From: a bacterium
GTDB taxonomy: Bacteria > Acidobacteriota > Thermoanaerobaculia > Multivoradales > JAHEKO01
DNA length: 56,186 nt
Assembly (NCBI GenBank): GCA_024224155.1
Contig: JAAENP010000520.1
Span: 1 to 56,186 of the forward strand
Direction: 5' to 3'
A program made the translations under genes and the position numbers. The notes beneath the pieces are model-generated. The model was not told the origin of the DNA, ran no database searches, and was given only the letters and a program-made list of their open reading frames with translations. Of the stretch, positions 23,451 through 32,188 are shown piece after piece (position 1 is the stretch's first letter; every line of letters starts with the position of its first letter).

Positions 23451-25202
23451 TCAGGAGAGCCGTGATGAGCTCCCGTCGGTCGGGTCGGCGAACAACGGCT
23501 CCTGGCGAGCTTGCCCTTTGCCGCCTCGCGCGTAAGGTGCGGTTTCCTCGACGACCAGCCGAGCGATCCTCTTGGCGAAGTAGTAGATTCGTCTCAGGGC
23601 CTCGACGAGCTCGGATTCGATCCTGAAAACCGCCAGACGGTCACCCTCGGTGGCCGTCAGGCGCGCGGCGAGATGGCCCTCGGCTTCGACGGCCATCCGG
23701 TTGATCTCGGCCTTGGCCTTGATCACCTGAAGCGCCACATCCTTGTCGTCCGCCGCGATCGCTTCGGTCGCGCGCTCTCCGGTCCAGGTCACCTTGAGAT
23801 GGAGCTCACGCAAGATCTCGCGGGTCGATGGGCTCACACTGAGCCCTTGTTCTATGCGGCTCCGCCCGGCTTCGACGAGATTGGTCTCGATCATGTCGCC
23901 GATGTTCTCGAAGTAGTTGGAGCCCGACAAATACTCTGAGAGGCGGTGCGACTGGGTCTCGGTCAGGTTCTCGAGCGACAGTCTTCCCAGGTAGGTGACC
24001 AGCGCGCCGTGAAGCCGGTCGACGTCCTCGTCCATGTGCTCGAGGTCGCTCAGGTCTTCCTGAGTTCCGCTGAGCACCGGATCCATGGCGTCTCGGACCA
24101 TGTTCCTGGCGGCCGCTCCCAGCCGGGCTATCTCCATCCGCACAACGTCGAGCGCCAGGGACGGGGCGTGGAGAAGGATGTCGTCCAGGTAACGGCGGTC
24201 GGGGGCCTCGTCAGCGTCGAGCCTTCTATCCGGGACGATCCACTCCATGAACCGCACGATCAAAGGCGTGAAGCCGATGAAGATCACGGTATTGGCGACA
24301 TTGAACGCGGTATGAGAATTGGCGATCTGACGAGGGGTCTCCGCTCTGAGCTTGGCTAGTTCTTCCAAACCCTCTGTGGCCGGTGAGATCCAGCGAACGA
24401 ACTCGGCGAGCTGATCGATCAGCCCGATCCAGATCAGCACTCCCACCGTCGCGAGGAGGACATGGACCAACGCCGCCCGAACTGCCTCCCGCGGCTTGCC
24501 GATTGCGGCCAGGGAGGCGGTGACGCAGGTGCCGATGTTGGCGCCGAGAACCAAAGCGATACCGGATTCGAGCGTGAGAAAGCCCTGGCTGGCGAGCACG
24601 ATGATCACGCCGGTAGTGGCCGACGAGCTTTGAACCAGGGCCGTGAACCCGGCACCGAACAGCACGCCGATCACCGGGCTTTCGAGGTTGCGCATGAACT
24701 CGATGAAGGGCTCATAGGTTCGCAGTGGGTCCGTGGCGTTCTTCATCAGCTCCATGCCGAAGAAGATCAATCCCAGTCCCATGATCGTGCGGCCGTAGTG
24801 CTGCAGCTTCGTCTGTCTCGAGGCGAAGCTCATCAAGAAGCCGGCTGCCACGGGGACCAACGCGTAGTGGGTGATCTTGAAGGCAACGATCTGCGCGGTG
24901 ACGGTGGTGCCGATCGCGGCGCCCAGGATGATGCCTATCGATTGCGACAGCGAGAGCAGGCCGGCCGAGATGAAGCCCACGACCAACACGGTCGTCACCG
25001 AAGACGATTGAATCGTCGCGGTGACGATCGCCCCGGTGAGAACGCTCTTGAGACGGTTGGTCGTCATGCGGGCGAGGAAAGACTTCATCCTGTCGCCCGC
25101 CAGCAGCTTGAGCGCGCTGGTCATCTTCTCCATGCCGTAGAGAAACAGCGCGAGTCCCCCGGCAAGCCCCATCAGGATGGCGCCGATTCCTAGATCACCC
25201 AT
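23451..25202 (-). CDS. Na+/phosphate cotransporter with PhoU-like C-terminus
   Basis: A 583-residue protein. The N-terminal part (about 1-340) is an NptA/PF02690 transporter with the inverted QSSS motifs ATIQSSSVTT (QSSS at 65-68) and ALVQSSSATTG (near 200). The C-terminal part (about 360-560) is a helical PhoU-like domain. It imports phosphate with sodium, and the PhoU-like domain probably sets activity. MGDLGIG at 25202 is chosen as the start because it begins the first helix; a longer frame adds 20 non-conserved residues. First gene of the transporter-usp-ppk2 unit. Confidence 0.92.
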   Translation of the reverse strand: MGDLGIGAILMGLAGGLALFLYGMEKMTSALKLLAGDRMKSFLARMTTNRLKSVLTGAIVTATIQSSSVTTVLVVGFISAGLLSLSQSIGIILGAAIGTTVTAQIVAFKITHYALVPVAAGFLMSFASRQTKLQHYGRTIMGLGLIFFGMELMKNATDPLRTYEPFIEFMRNLESPVIGVLFGAGFTALVQSSSATTGVIIVLASQGFLTLESGIALVLGANIGTCVTASLAAIGKPREAVRAALVHVLLATVGVLIWIGLIDQLAEFVRWISPATEGLEELAKLRAETPRQIANSHTAFNVANTVIFIGFTPLIVRFMEWIVPDRRLDADEAPDRRYLDDILLHAPSLALDVVRMEIARLGAAARNMVRDAMDPVLSGTQEDLSDLEHMDEDVDRLHGALVTYLGRLSLENLTETQSHRLSEYLSGSNYFENIGDMIETNLVEAGRSRIEQGLSVSPSTREILRELHLKVTWTGERATEAIAADDKDVALQVIKAKAEINRMAVEAEGHLAARLTATEGDRLAVFRIESELVEALRRIYYFAKRIARLVVEETAPYARGGKGQARQEPLFADPTDGSSSRLS

Positions 25203-25303
25203 GGTCGGCCCGATTGTATCGGGCGAACCAGTGATCCACCTGGTGGAACCGCCGCGTATCAAGTCTGAGACCTCGAGCCGGATCGTCGCCTCGGAAAGCT
25301 CTC

Positions 25304-25591
25304 ATGACCCTGCGCCAGATCTGTTCGAACTTCGCCTACCTTCCGACCATCAGCAGGCCCGGGGCCGAGGCCGTGTCGTGGACCGGGGAGTCGGGCTATT
25401 TCCAGGAGCTCTGGCAGCGGCGGCCGCTGGCCGAAAGTTGGGGCTTCGAGCCGGATCCGGATTCAGCCCACATCTTCGTCTGCGGCAACCCCTTGATGAT
25501 CGATCAAATGGTCGAGATCCTGGAGAGGGAGGGCTATGTCGAGCGCACGCGCAAGACACCGGGCCAGATTCTGGTCGAGAGATACTGGTAG
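25304..25591 (+). pseudogene. C-terminal fragment of ferredoxin-NADP+ reductase (Fpr-like)
   Basis: A 95-codon open frame that matches only the end of ferredoxin/flavodoxin-NADP+ reductase. IFVCGNPLMIDQMVEIL is the NADP-binding CGNPxM motif, and the protein keeps the native end, GQILVERYW, like the AEHYW end of E. coli Fpr as I recall it. The FAD-binding half and the start of the NADP domain (about 165 residues) are missing, and the 101 bases upstream to the divergent Na/Pi gene do not encode them. Probably a decayed remnant, though a short expressed domain is not excluded. Confidence 0.7.
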
Positions 25592-25600
25592 GAGGCCGGC

Positions 25601-26359
25601 CTATTGGACCCCGAGGGCTTCCTTGAGCCCGCGCAAGTGTCGACGGCTGACGGTCGCGCGCTGGCCGTCGGCGAGCTCGACCACGGTCGCGTCATCAACA
25701 CGGCGGAGAGCCTTGACGTGGTGGAGGTTGACCATCTCGGCGCGGTGGATCCGAACGAAGCCCCAGGGTTTGAGGCGTCTCGCGAGCGACACGATGCTTT
25801 CGTCGAGAAGGTAGTTGCGGCCGTCGTGCCGGAAGACCGTGTAGCCGTCCTCTGAATGAAAGCGCGCGATTCGGCGCGGGTCGAAGAGCTGGATCATGTC
25901 GCCGCGGCGGGCCGCGACCCGGGGCGGCTGCTCGCGGCCGGTGACCTCGCGCAGGATCCTCTTCAACTCCTGCCGCTCCGGAGGCGTGTCCAGCCTTCGG
26001 ACCCGCTCGAGCGCTTGCTCGAGTCGATCGTGCTCGATCGGTTTCAGCAGGTAGTCGACCGCCGCGGCCTCGAAGGCTCGGACGGCGTACTCCTCGTAGG
26101 CCGTGGTGAAGATGACGTGGGTCTGGTCGGGCAGCCGTTCGGCGACCTCGAGCCCGTCCAGCTCCGGCATGCGAATGTCGAGCAGCACCACCTCGGGCGT
26201 CAGTTCGTCAATGCGCGCGAGCGCCGCTTCGCCATCGGCCGCCTCTCCGCAAACCGCGACTCCGGGCATGCGTTCGAGCATTCTGCGTAGACGCCGTCGA
26301 GCGATGGCCTCATCGTCGACGATGACTACGGACAGCTCCGGTTTCGTCTCGGACGTCAT
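25601..26359 (-). CDS. LytTR-type response regulator
   Basis: A 252-residue regulator: receiver domain (about 9-125) with Asp61 in LLDIRMPELDG and the Lys in LLKPIE, then a LytTR DNA-binding domain (about 150-250) with FHSEDGYTVFRH and FVRIHRAEMVNLHHV. It overlaps the LytS-type kinase stop by 4 bases and is its cognate partner. The target genes are unknown; the cotranscribed secreted protein upstream is a candidate. Confidence 0.93.
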   Translation of the reverse strand: MTSETKPELSVVIVDDEAIARRRLRRMLERMPGVAVCGEAADGEAALARIDELTPEVVLLDIRMPELDGLEVAERLPDQTHVIFTTAYEEYAVRAFEAAAVDYLLKPIEHDRLEQALERVRRLDTPPERQELKRILREVTGREQPPRVAARRGDMIQLFDPRRIARFHSEDGYTVFRHDGRNYLLDESIVSLARRLKPWGFVRIHRAEMVNLHHVKALRRVDDATVVELADGQRATVSRRHLRGLKEALGVQ

Positions 26360-27498
26360 GGTTTGCCCTGCATCGGAAGAGTAAGCCGCACTTCGAACCC
26401 TCCTTCCGGATTCGCTCCGGTCCAGAAGTCGGAGGTTCCGCCATAGACGAGGTCGAGCCGCTCCTCGAGCTCGCTCAGCGAGGTGCCGCTGCCGCGATGA
26501 GGGGAAGTGCCGGGCCCGTCGCCGTCGTCACTGACCGAGAGGACCAGATTCGAGTCTCGGATCACCGCCCCCACCCGCACGGAGCCCCCTCTCTTGCGCG
26601 GAGCTACGGCGTGAAGCACCGCGTTTTCCACGAGCGGCTGGAGAACGAGCGGAGGAACCAAGACGTCGCGCGCCTGGGGCGGCACTTGAAACTCGCATTG
26701 CAGGCGGTCACCGAGCCGAATCGTCTCGACCTCGAGATAGCTCGAGACGTTATCGAGCTCTTCCGCGAGTCGGACCCAGCCGACCTCGGTACCCTTAAGC
26801 GTGTAGCGAAACAGCCCCGCCAGTTTCTCGAGCACGCGCTCGGCACCCGCGGGATTTTCTTCGATCAAGCCGGCCACCGTATTCAAGCTGTTGAACAGGA
26901 AATGCGGGTTGGTGCGCGCCTGGAGGGCCTTGAGCTCGGCGTGGAGGGCCTGTTTCCTGGCCTGCTGTGCGCGCAGCTCGTCGCGCCGGGCTTTTTGCCG
27001 GAGCCGAGTGTAGGCCAGCTCGGCCGTGAGAATGATCGCTACCACCACGAAAGCGATTCGCAGAACGTCGGCCCGGAAGCTGGCGGCCTTGATGCCTCCG
27101 AGCGCGTCAATCACCCGCACGGCGGCCTCGGCTCCGAGCGCGGTGCCGGTGACCGCGACGAAGGCGTAGAGCACGATGCCCGAAGCCGCGCCTGGGAAGA
27201 GGCGCCGCAGCGCCGGCAGGCCGAACCGGAACGCGTTCGAGACCGCGAGGCCGATGCACAGCGAGATGATGCTGTTGAAAACGAAGCTCTGGATCCAGAC
27301 ACCGGGCCCACCGCCGATGAAAGGCGTGAGGATCAGGGTGAGGATGAGCCCGATGACCAGGCACCAGAGCAGGTCGCGCGGCAGATCGCGGAAGAGGAAC
27401 CGACGTCCGTTCCAGCATTCCTCGGTCGATGCGAGCAGGCTGCCGATGTCATCGGCAACCTGCTCGCTTTCCGAAGCGATGGAGGTTCTGTCGGGCAC
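26356..27498 (-). CDS. LytS-type histidine kinase (His_kinase family)
   Basis: A 380-residue kinase with about four N-terminal membrane helices (45-160), a coiled linker, and the His_kinase motif TNPHFLFNSLN with His199. The HATPase region has PLVENAVLHAV and SDDGDGPG. The start is GTG at 27498, 8 bases after the stop of the TPR-protein gene, so the three genes form an operon. The few external loops are short, suggesting it senses a membrane or lipid signal rather than a folded periplasmic ligand. Confidence 0.92.
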   Translation of the reverse strand: MPDRTSIASESEQVADDIGSLLASTEECWNGRRFLFRDLPRDLLWCLVIGLILTLILTPFIGGGPGVWIQSFVFNSIISLCIGLAVSNAFRFGLPALRRLFPGAASGIVLYAFVAVTGTALGAEAAVRVIDALGGIKAASFRADVLRIAFVVVAIILTAELAYTRLRQKARRDELRAQQARKQALHAELKALQARTNPHFLFNSLNTVAGLIEENPAGAERVLEKLAGLFRYTLKGTEVGWVRLAEELDNVSSYLEVETIRLGDRLQCEFQVPPQARDVLVPPLVLQPLVENAVLHAVAPRKRGGSVRVGAVIRDSNLVLSVSDDGDGPGTSPHRGSGTSLSELEERLDLVYGGTSDFWTGANPEGGFEVRLTLPMQGKP

Positions 27499-27506
27499 GG
27501 TGGATT

Positions 27507-28559
27507 CTACCGAGAGCCCCCGCTTGGAGCATGCTTCTGGCGGTGGGCCACGACCTGCTCGAGTAGCTTTTCGCCCCCTTGAGGATCGAGCTCCGACAAG
27601 GCGCGGGCGGCTTCCTCGGCCTTGTCGACTGAACCGCCGGCGATCGGAGGCGCGGTCAGGTAGTAGCCCACAAGATAATGATAGGCCTCGGCGAGGCCGG
27701 GATCCAAGGCCACGGCCGCCTGGAGCGAGGACAGCATCTCGAAAGCGTAGCGGGGTCCGTCGGCCGGGTTCTCCCGAATGGCCTGACCGAGTGCCCGGCC
27801 AAGGGCCAGGCGGGCGTTTGCCTCTTGCGGTGATTCGGCGACGGCCAGGCGAGCCAGCTCGATGGGGTCGTCTGCCGATTCGAAGGGAGTCTCCTCAGCG
27901 GACGCTGTGGCGAGGTGCGGCGGTGGGCTCGATACCACTTCGGCGATCGAATCCCCTTCCGTGGGTGAGAGCTCGGCCCGAGCCAGTATCCGCCGCTTGA
28001 TCTCGGCCCAGGCTTCACGAGGCTGTTTGTCGAGCCGAAACGCGACGTGGGGCTTCCCGCGGAGCACGACGTCGAGGCTCATAGTCTTGCCGGACAGCCC
28101 GACGTCGATAGTCAAGAAGTCCGGGTCCTGTTCCCAGATCCAGCGTCTCGATTCACTGTCGCCATTGACCGGGGCGGGGACCAGGCTGTAACGCTGAACT
28201 CCCAGCTCCTCCATGGCGGCCTCCTCGTGGAGAAGCCAGCGGCCGTTGTCGTCCTTTTCGAACCGCAGGTCGATGTAGGTGTCACGGTTGAGAGAGCTGC
28301 GACTGTGCAGACGGCCGTCCTCGGTCCATTCGAACAAGACCGCGAACGGCATCTTTCCAAAGGGCGTGTCGTTGTCGTCGCCGACCCAGCCACCCTCCAG
28401 CGAGGCGATGAAGCCGTCGACGGCCGTTTCCGGTGCCGGGGCGGGCGGCGAAGCCGCCATCAGAGTGGCTCCCGGGAGTGCGTAGGGCGCGGTCAGTGCG
28501 ACGGCCGCCAGAAGCAGGCGGCCGATCCAGGTTCTTGTGCTCGATTGGTGGTTGATCAT
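27507..28559 (-). CDS. Secreted protein with beta domain and TPR-like tail
   Basis: A 350-residue protein with a signal peptide (LLLAAVALTAPYALPGATLMA). The first half (SLEGGWVGDDND...FEWTEDGRLHSRSS...) resembles lipocalin-like DUF domains that weigh small ligands; the second half (PIELARLAVAESPQEANARLALGRALG... LDPGLAEAYHYL) is TPR-like. It starts after an AAAGGAG site and sits 8 bases before the LytS-type kinase, so it may supply or sense the kinase signal. Function not recognised. Confidence 0.65.
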   Translation of the reverse strand: MINHQSSTRTWIGRLLLAAVALTAPYALPGATLMAASPPAPAPETAVDGFIASLEGGWVGDDNDTPFGKMPFAVLFEWTEDGRLHSRSSLNRDTYIDLRFEKDDNGRWLLHEEAAMEELGVQRYSLVPAPVNGDSESRRWIWEQDPDFLTIDVGLSGKTMSLDVVLRGKPHVAFRLDKQPREAWAEIKRRILARAELSPTEGDSIAEVVSSPPPHLATASAEETPFESADDPIELARLAVAESPQEANARLALGRALGQAIRENPADGPRYAFEMLSSLQAAVALDPGLAEAYHYLVGYYLTAPPIAGGSVDKAEEAARALSELDPQGGEKLLEQVVAHRQKHAPSGGSR

Positions 28560-28854
28560 CTCGATCTCCTTTCGAGGCTGATGCTAGGGCGCTGTGCGAG
28601 GATGAGAAGGGGGCGCCCGACGAGCGGTCGAGCGGAGGCCGCGAGCGGTCGCTGGCCGACGGTGACGGTGGTTGTCGAAGCCACCGGGGCCGGCATTGGT
28701 CGCAATCAGCAGGCGCGGCGGTCGCGGCGGTTTCTCTCGTCGAGCGGTCGAAGCAGCGTCATGGCCTTGGCAAGCCTTGCGTTCGAGCCGCTGAAAAAGA
28801 AAAGGGCGCCTGCTTTTCAGGCGCCCTTCAGGTGAGGGGGTTGTCGACCGGTGA
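28560..28854. other. Intergenic region with terminator
   Basis: 295 bases between two minus-strand genes. It holds the terminator at 28802-28828 and, towards 28560, the promoter zone expected for the TPR/LytS/LytTR operon. No coding potential is evident. Confidence 0.5.
28802..28828 (-). terminator. Rho-independent terminator of the secreted protein gene
   Basis: Perfect 11-base stem (AAGGGCGCCTG / CAGGCGCCCTT) with a 5-base loop. Read on the minus strand it is followed by TTTTCTTTTT, giving the U-rich tail, 26 bases past the stop of the 28855-29562 gene. Confidence 0.9.
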
Positions 28855-29562
28855 CTACTCGATTCCGAACTCGGTCTCTGAGATGGTCTGGTTACCGCTT
28901 TCCTCGATCGCCAGGACCTCCCATTTGCACTCGTCGGCATCTTCCTGGTTCAGCACTTGCGGGGGAACCGTAATGCTGGTGACAGCGGCACCGACATTCG
29001 CGGTCGTCTTGGTGAACTGGGGCTCTTCGCACTCGATGACGACTTCATAGCCAACGATCTCGCTGCCCGGAGGATCTGCTACCGCCTCCCACATGAAGAC
29101 GGCATTGTCCGGGTCGACGTCCTCGCCGTCGACCGGCGTGATCTGAACCGGGGCGGCGGGAAGAGCGTGCGTCAAAGTCGCCTTTCCTCTGAGCTTCTTG
29201 CCCTCGGTTGTTGTACCGCGGAACTTGTATTTGCCTTCCGGAAACAGCGCCAGGAGCTCTTCGAGCGACTGTTCCTCGAAAGACGGCTCGGCGCTCTCGA
29301 AAAAGAACTCGGTGATGCCTTGCAATCCGACGCTGTTCTCGGCCAATACGCTGAACTCGATGCCGTTGGGACCTGTCATCTGCATGGAGTCCCATCCCTC
29401 CCCGTCGAGGAAGACTTGAATGCCGGCATCGCCATCCGTGTCGTTGATCTCGATGCGGATCTCTGTGTCGTCGAGCTTCTTGGCCCAGGCTTCTGGGGCG
29501 GCCATGCCTGCGATCAGGGCAACCGCCGCGAATCCCGCCAGCCAGGTTCTTGCTTGTCTCAT
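28855..29562 (-). CDS. Secreted hypothetical protein, Fn3-like C-terminus
   Basis: A 235-residue protein with a signal peptide (WLAGFAAVALIAGMAAPEAWA). The middle has FPEGKYKFRGTTTEGKKLRGKATLTHALPAAP, after which ITPVDGEDVDPDNAVFMWEAV...GYEVVIECEE...FTKT looks like a fibronectin type III-like domain, as in many acidobacterial exported proteins. A GGAGGAG site precedes the ATG. It is divergent from the ECF sigma gene. No function recognised. Confidence 0.65.
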   Translation of the reverse strand: MRQARTWLAGFAAVALIAGMAAPEAWAKKLDDTEIRIEINDTDGDAGIQVFLDGEGWDSMQMTGPNGIEFSVLAENSVGLQGITEFFFESAEPSFEEQSLEELLALFPEGKYKFRGTTTEGKKLRGKATLTHALPAAPVQITPVDGEDVDPDNAVFMWEAVADPPGSEIVGYEVVIECEEPQFTKTTANVGAAVTSITVPPQVLNQEDADECKWEVLAIEESGNQTISETEFGIE

Positions 29563-29786
29563 CGCGTCTCCTCCAATGGAATTCTGCGGGGTTTATCGGG
29601 TGTCTCGGCCAGTTCCCGCTACTGGCTACTCAGTTGAGATGCGAAAGCTCGAGGAATCCTTCGAAAGAAATGGGTCGCCCGCCAGGCCGAATGTTCCGAA
29701 ATCCACGAAGGATTCGCGCTAGCCTTGTATCTAAACAGGAGAGCGGGCGCACGAGCAGCCAGCCAGGGCACAAGAGAAAAAAGCGA

Positions 29787-30428
29787 ATGAAAGCCGGCAA
29801 AGAAGAGAAGCTGATGGTCAGGCAAATGATCGCCGGAGATGAAGCGGCGTTCGAGAGGTTCTCGGACGACTACATCCCGGCTCTGTATCGCTTTGCCACC
29901 AAGCGTCTTCAGGGAGACCGGGAGCTGGCCCGGGACGTTGTCCAGTCGACGCTATGCAAGGTGATCGAGAAACTGGCTTCATTCAGGGGCGAGGCGGCTT
30001 TAATGACCTGGCTCTGCGCCGTGTGCCGAAACGAGATCGCCGGTCACTTCCGGCGTGGCAAGAAGCGAGCGGGAGAGGTCGAGTTCCAGGAACAGGAAGA
30101 CCTCTTTGGAGCGTCGCTAGGCTTGGGCGATGGTGGTTTCGACGGGCCAGAGCGGGCAGCCTTGCGCAATGAAGTGCACGAGCTCGTACACGATGCTCTC
30201 GACGCCCTGCCACCCCACTATGGCAAGGCCCTGGAGTGGAAGTACATCGACAATGTATCGGTCAAGGAAATCGCCCAGCGATTGGGCATGGGCCCGAAAG
30301 CGGCGGAGTCGCTGCTGACACGAGCCAGGGACGCCTTCAGGAAGGGCTACGCGAACCTGGTGAACAATATCGGACCCGCGCTGGACGGAGCGCGGACGAC
30401 CAGCCAGAGAATGGAAACAGCATCATGA
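29787..30428 (+). CDS. ECF-family RNA polymerase sigma factor
   Basis: A 213-residue sigma factor with region 2 (FSDDYIPALYRFATKRLQGDRELARDVVQSTLCKVIEKLASFRGEAALMTWLCAVCRNEIAGHFRR) and region 4 (LDALPPHYGKALEWKYIDNVSVKEIAQRLGMGPKAAESLLTRARDAFRKGY). The start at 29787 is preferred since upstream codons of the open frame are not sigma-like; an internal ATG at 29814 is possible. It overlaps the FecR-like gene by 4 bases, so sigma and membrane regulator are made together. Confidence 0.92.
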   Translation: MKAGKEEKLMVRQMIAGDEAAFERFSDDYIPALYRFATKRLQGDRELARDVVQSTLCKVIEKLASFRGEAALMTWLCAVCRNEIAGHFRRGKKRAGEVEFQEQEDLFGASLGLGDGGFDGPERAALRNEVHELVHDALDALPPHYGKALEWKYIDNVSVKEIAQRLGMGPKAAESLLTRARDAFRKGYANLVNNIGPALDGARTTSQRMETAS

Positions 30429-31441
30429 GCAAGAATCGAGGACAGGCTTTCTCTGTAGTTCAGACCGGGGAGAGCGAGGTCCGGGATCTGCTTCGGAGCG
30501 CCGGTCCCAGACCGGTTGTACCTCCCGAGGACCTGGTGGAGATTCGGGCCGCTGCCAAGGCGCATTGGCGCGAGATGGTGAGAATGGAGCGCGAACGCTC
30601 CCGCTTCGGTAGGAGAAACACCGTGTTGGCCCTCGCGGCCAGCGTTCTGCTGGCCGTGGCGCTCGGATGGTGGCTGATGCTGGAGTGGGGCGGCGTGACC
30701 CCCGATTTGGTCGCTAGCGTCGAGCTACTGCGCGGTGAGGCCCTCGTCGACGAATCGAAGGCGACGGTCGGCGACGCGCTGCGAGCGGGAGCCGTGCTCG
30801 AGACCGGTCTGGGATCCCAGACCTCCGGGATGGCATTCCGACTGACAGGCGGCCAGTCCGTGCGCCTGGATGAAGGCACCAGGGTGCATCTCACCTCGGG
30901 GTCGAGCTTCGACCTCGAGCGCGGGGCCGTCTACATCGACACCTTCTCTGCGGCTCCGGGCACCGCCGTCGAGGTCTCGACGCCCTACGGGACGGTATGG
31001 GACGTCGGGACCCAGTTCGAGGTCCGGATCGGCAGCCGCGAGGCCGCGGAGTTGACGGTTCGGGTGCGAGAGGGAGAGGTCACGCTCGAGCGGGAAGGCG
31101 ACACCGATTCGGCCCAGGCCGGAGAGGAGCTGACGTTGCAGGATGGCAGACTCGGACGCGGCGCGGTTCAAGCGCATGACGAGGCCTGGGCCTGGGTCGA
31201 TCGGGTGACGCCAATGATGGACATCGAGGGGGCTCCGATCGCTTCGTATCTCGAGTGGGTGGCGCGGGAGACCGGCCGAGAATTGCACTACTCCGACGCA
31301 GCCCTGGCCGAGACCGCGGCAATCGAGACCCTGAGCGGGAGCATTGAAGAGCACACGCCCGAGGAATCGCTCAGCATTTTGCCGAGCAGTGGTTTCGGTT
31401 ATCGGATCGAAAACGGATCGCTGCTGATCGAGAGACCGTAG
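30425..31441 (+). CDS. FecR-like membrane anti-sigma/regulator with STN-like tail
   Basis: A 338-residue protein: cytoplasmic N-terminal 65 residues, membrane helix (about 66-86), periplasmic FecR domain (GVTPDLVASVELLRGEALVDES... SVRLDEGTRVHL... STPYGTVWDVGTQFEVRI), then a C-terminal STN-like domain (about 268-338, IASYLEWVARETGRELHYSDA). It should hold or activate the ECF sigma in response to a periplasmic signal. The ATG overlaps the sigma stop. A TonB receptor with its own STN domain lies 1.5 kb away. Confidence 0.88.
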   Translation: MSKNRGQAFSVVQTGESEVRDLLRSAGPRPVVPPEDLVEIRAAAKAHWREMVRMERERSRFGRRNTVLALAASVLLAVALGWWLMLEWGGVTPDLVASVELLRGEALVDESKATVGDALRAGAVLETGLGSQTSGMAFRLTGGQSVRLDEGTRVHLTSGSSFDLERGAVYIDTFSAAPGTAVEVSTPYGTVWDVGTQFEVRIGSREAAELTVRVREGEVTLEREGDTDSAQAGEELTLQDGRLGRGAVQAHDEAWAWVDRVTPMMDIEGAPIASYLEWVARETGRELHYSDAALAETAAIETLSGSIEEHTPEESLSILPSSGFGYRIENGSLLIERP

Positions 31442-31554
31442 CTGGAGCCGGTTCCGACCTCGCTGGCGCTTGAGCCTTTCGGCTCGTGCGATCCGGCGGA
31501 CTCGTTGCGGGATCGTCTCTCGTCGCCGAGGATACCTCGATTTACACTACCGGC

Positions 31555-31598
31555 AGAGGCCGCCGGTGCGGCCTCTCCGCGAGCGAAGAGAGGCTCGC
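31555..31598. repeat. Two adjacent hairpins
   Basis: AGAGGCCGC-CGGT-GCGGCCTCT (9-base perfect arms, 31555-31576), followed by GCGAGC-N8-GCTCGC (31579-31598). They lie about 110 bases past the FecR stop and could end or protect the sigma/fecR message; no T-run follows. Confidence 0.4.
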
Positions 31599-31660
31599 TC
31601 CGAGGCCCACACGGCCGGCCGACAGCCGCGGGCCGCCGGAGTCATTGTAGCGGGCGCACA

Positions 31661-31686
31661 CCGCTTGCCCTCGAGCGCAGCGAAGG
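31661..31686 (+). repeat. Dispersed repeat, copy 1 (26 bases identical to 32700-32725)
   Basis: The block opens CCGCTTGCCCTCGAGC and ends AGCGAAGG; the second copy at 32700-32725 is identical over 26 bases. A further, imperfectly shared block (GGCGATTCG-CCAGGGG-GCTCG) follows at 31729-31752 and at about 32850-32871. The pair is non-coding and probably a small mobile or REP-like family. Confidence 0.6.
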
Positions 31687-32000
31687 CTGTCGACCGTCTT
31701 CTCTGACGCGCGTCGACGGTGGTCGCCGGGCGATTCGCCAGGGGCCGGCTCGAGCTGGAAGGCCTTCGAAAGCACGGGCTCTCGCCTGCGCGCCGCGGAG
31801 CGCAGCCGAGGGCCTGACCTGCGCAGTCTGAGAAGCCCGAGGCGTCCCTTGGGCGGGTGCTTCGCCGGGTCGGTGGCGAAGCGCGCTAGAAGGCCTCGAA
31901 GGATTCTCCGGTCCCCAGCGTCTCACTTCACTGAGGCCGTTTCTTGACCGGTTAGGCAACATGAACAACTCCCAAACAGCGACCAGGAAGTCAACTCATC

Positions 32001-32074
32001 GGGGTCAGGTCTCAGGCGACTCGTTCGCCGTTCGCCGCCAAGGCCGCCGTCTAGCGGTAGAGAGGCCTGACCCC
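32001..32074. repeat. Short palindrome-ended element, REP/MITE-like
   Basis: The ends are GGGGTCAGG (32001-32009) and CCTGACCCC (32066-32074), 9-base perfect inverted arms about 56 bases apart. GGGGTCAGG(T)-type ends recall repeats mobilised by REP-associated (RAYT, IS200-like) transposases, a recollection I cannot verify here. No transposase gene is in the window. Confidence 0.45.
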
Positions 32075-32188
32075 GGCCTTTGTGTGTTTTCCTTTCACTC
32101 GGCATTCTAATTGCACATAATCAGGTTCAAACCAATAGTGCGGAGTTCGGCGGGTCCGCGACGTGTAACCAACGTTAGGGGGCAAAGC

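Larger units (their letters stand above)
31442..32188. other. Non-coding, repeat-rich region
   Basis: About 750 bases with no gene supported: overlapping short frames in several phases are low-complexity (Ala, Arg, Ser-rich) and lack good ribosome sites. The region carries stacked hairpins at 31555-31598, one copy of a 26-base dispersed repeat (31661-31686), and a palindrome-bounded element (32001-32074). It appears to be a site where small repeats have accumulated. Confidence 0.6.

Noticed and set aside
26497-27582. 361-codon plus-strand frame
   Set aside because: Antisense of the LytS-type kinase, which has clear motifs.
31470-31968. Several short frames in both directions in the repeat-rich gap
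   Set aside because: Low-complexity products, no ribosome sites, and overlap with hairpins and dispersed repeats.
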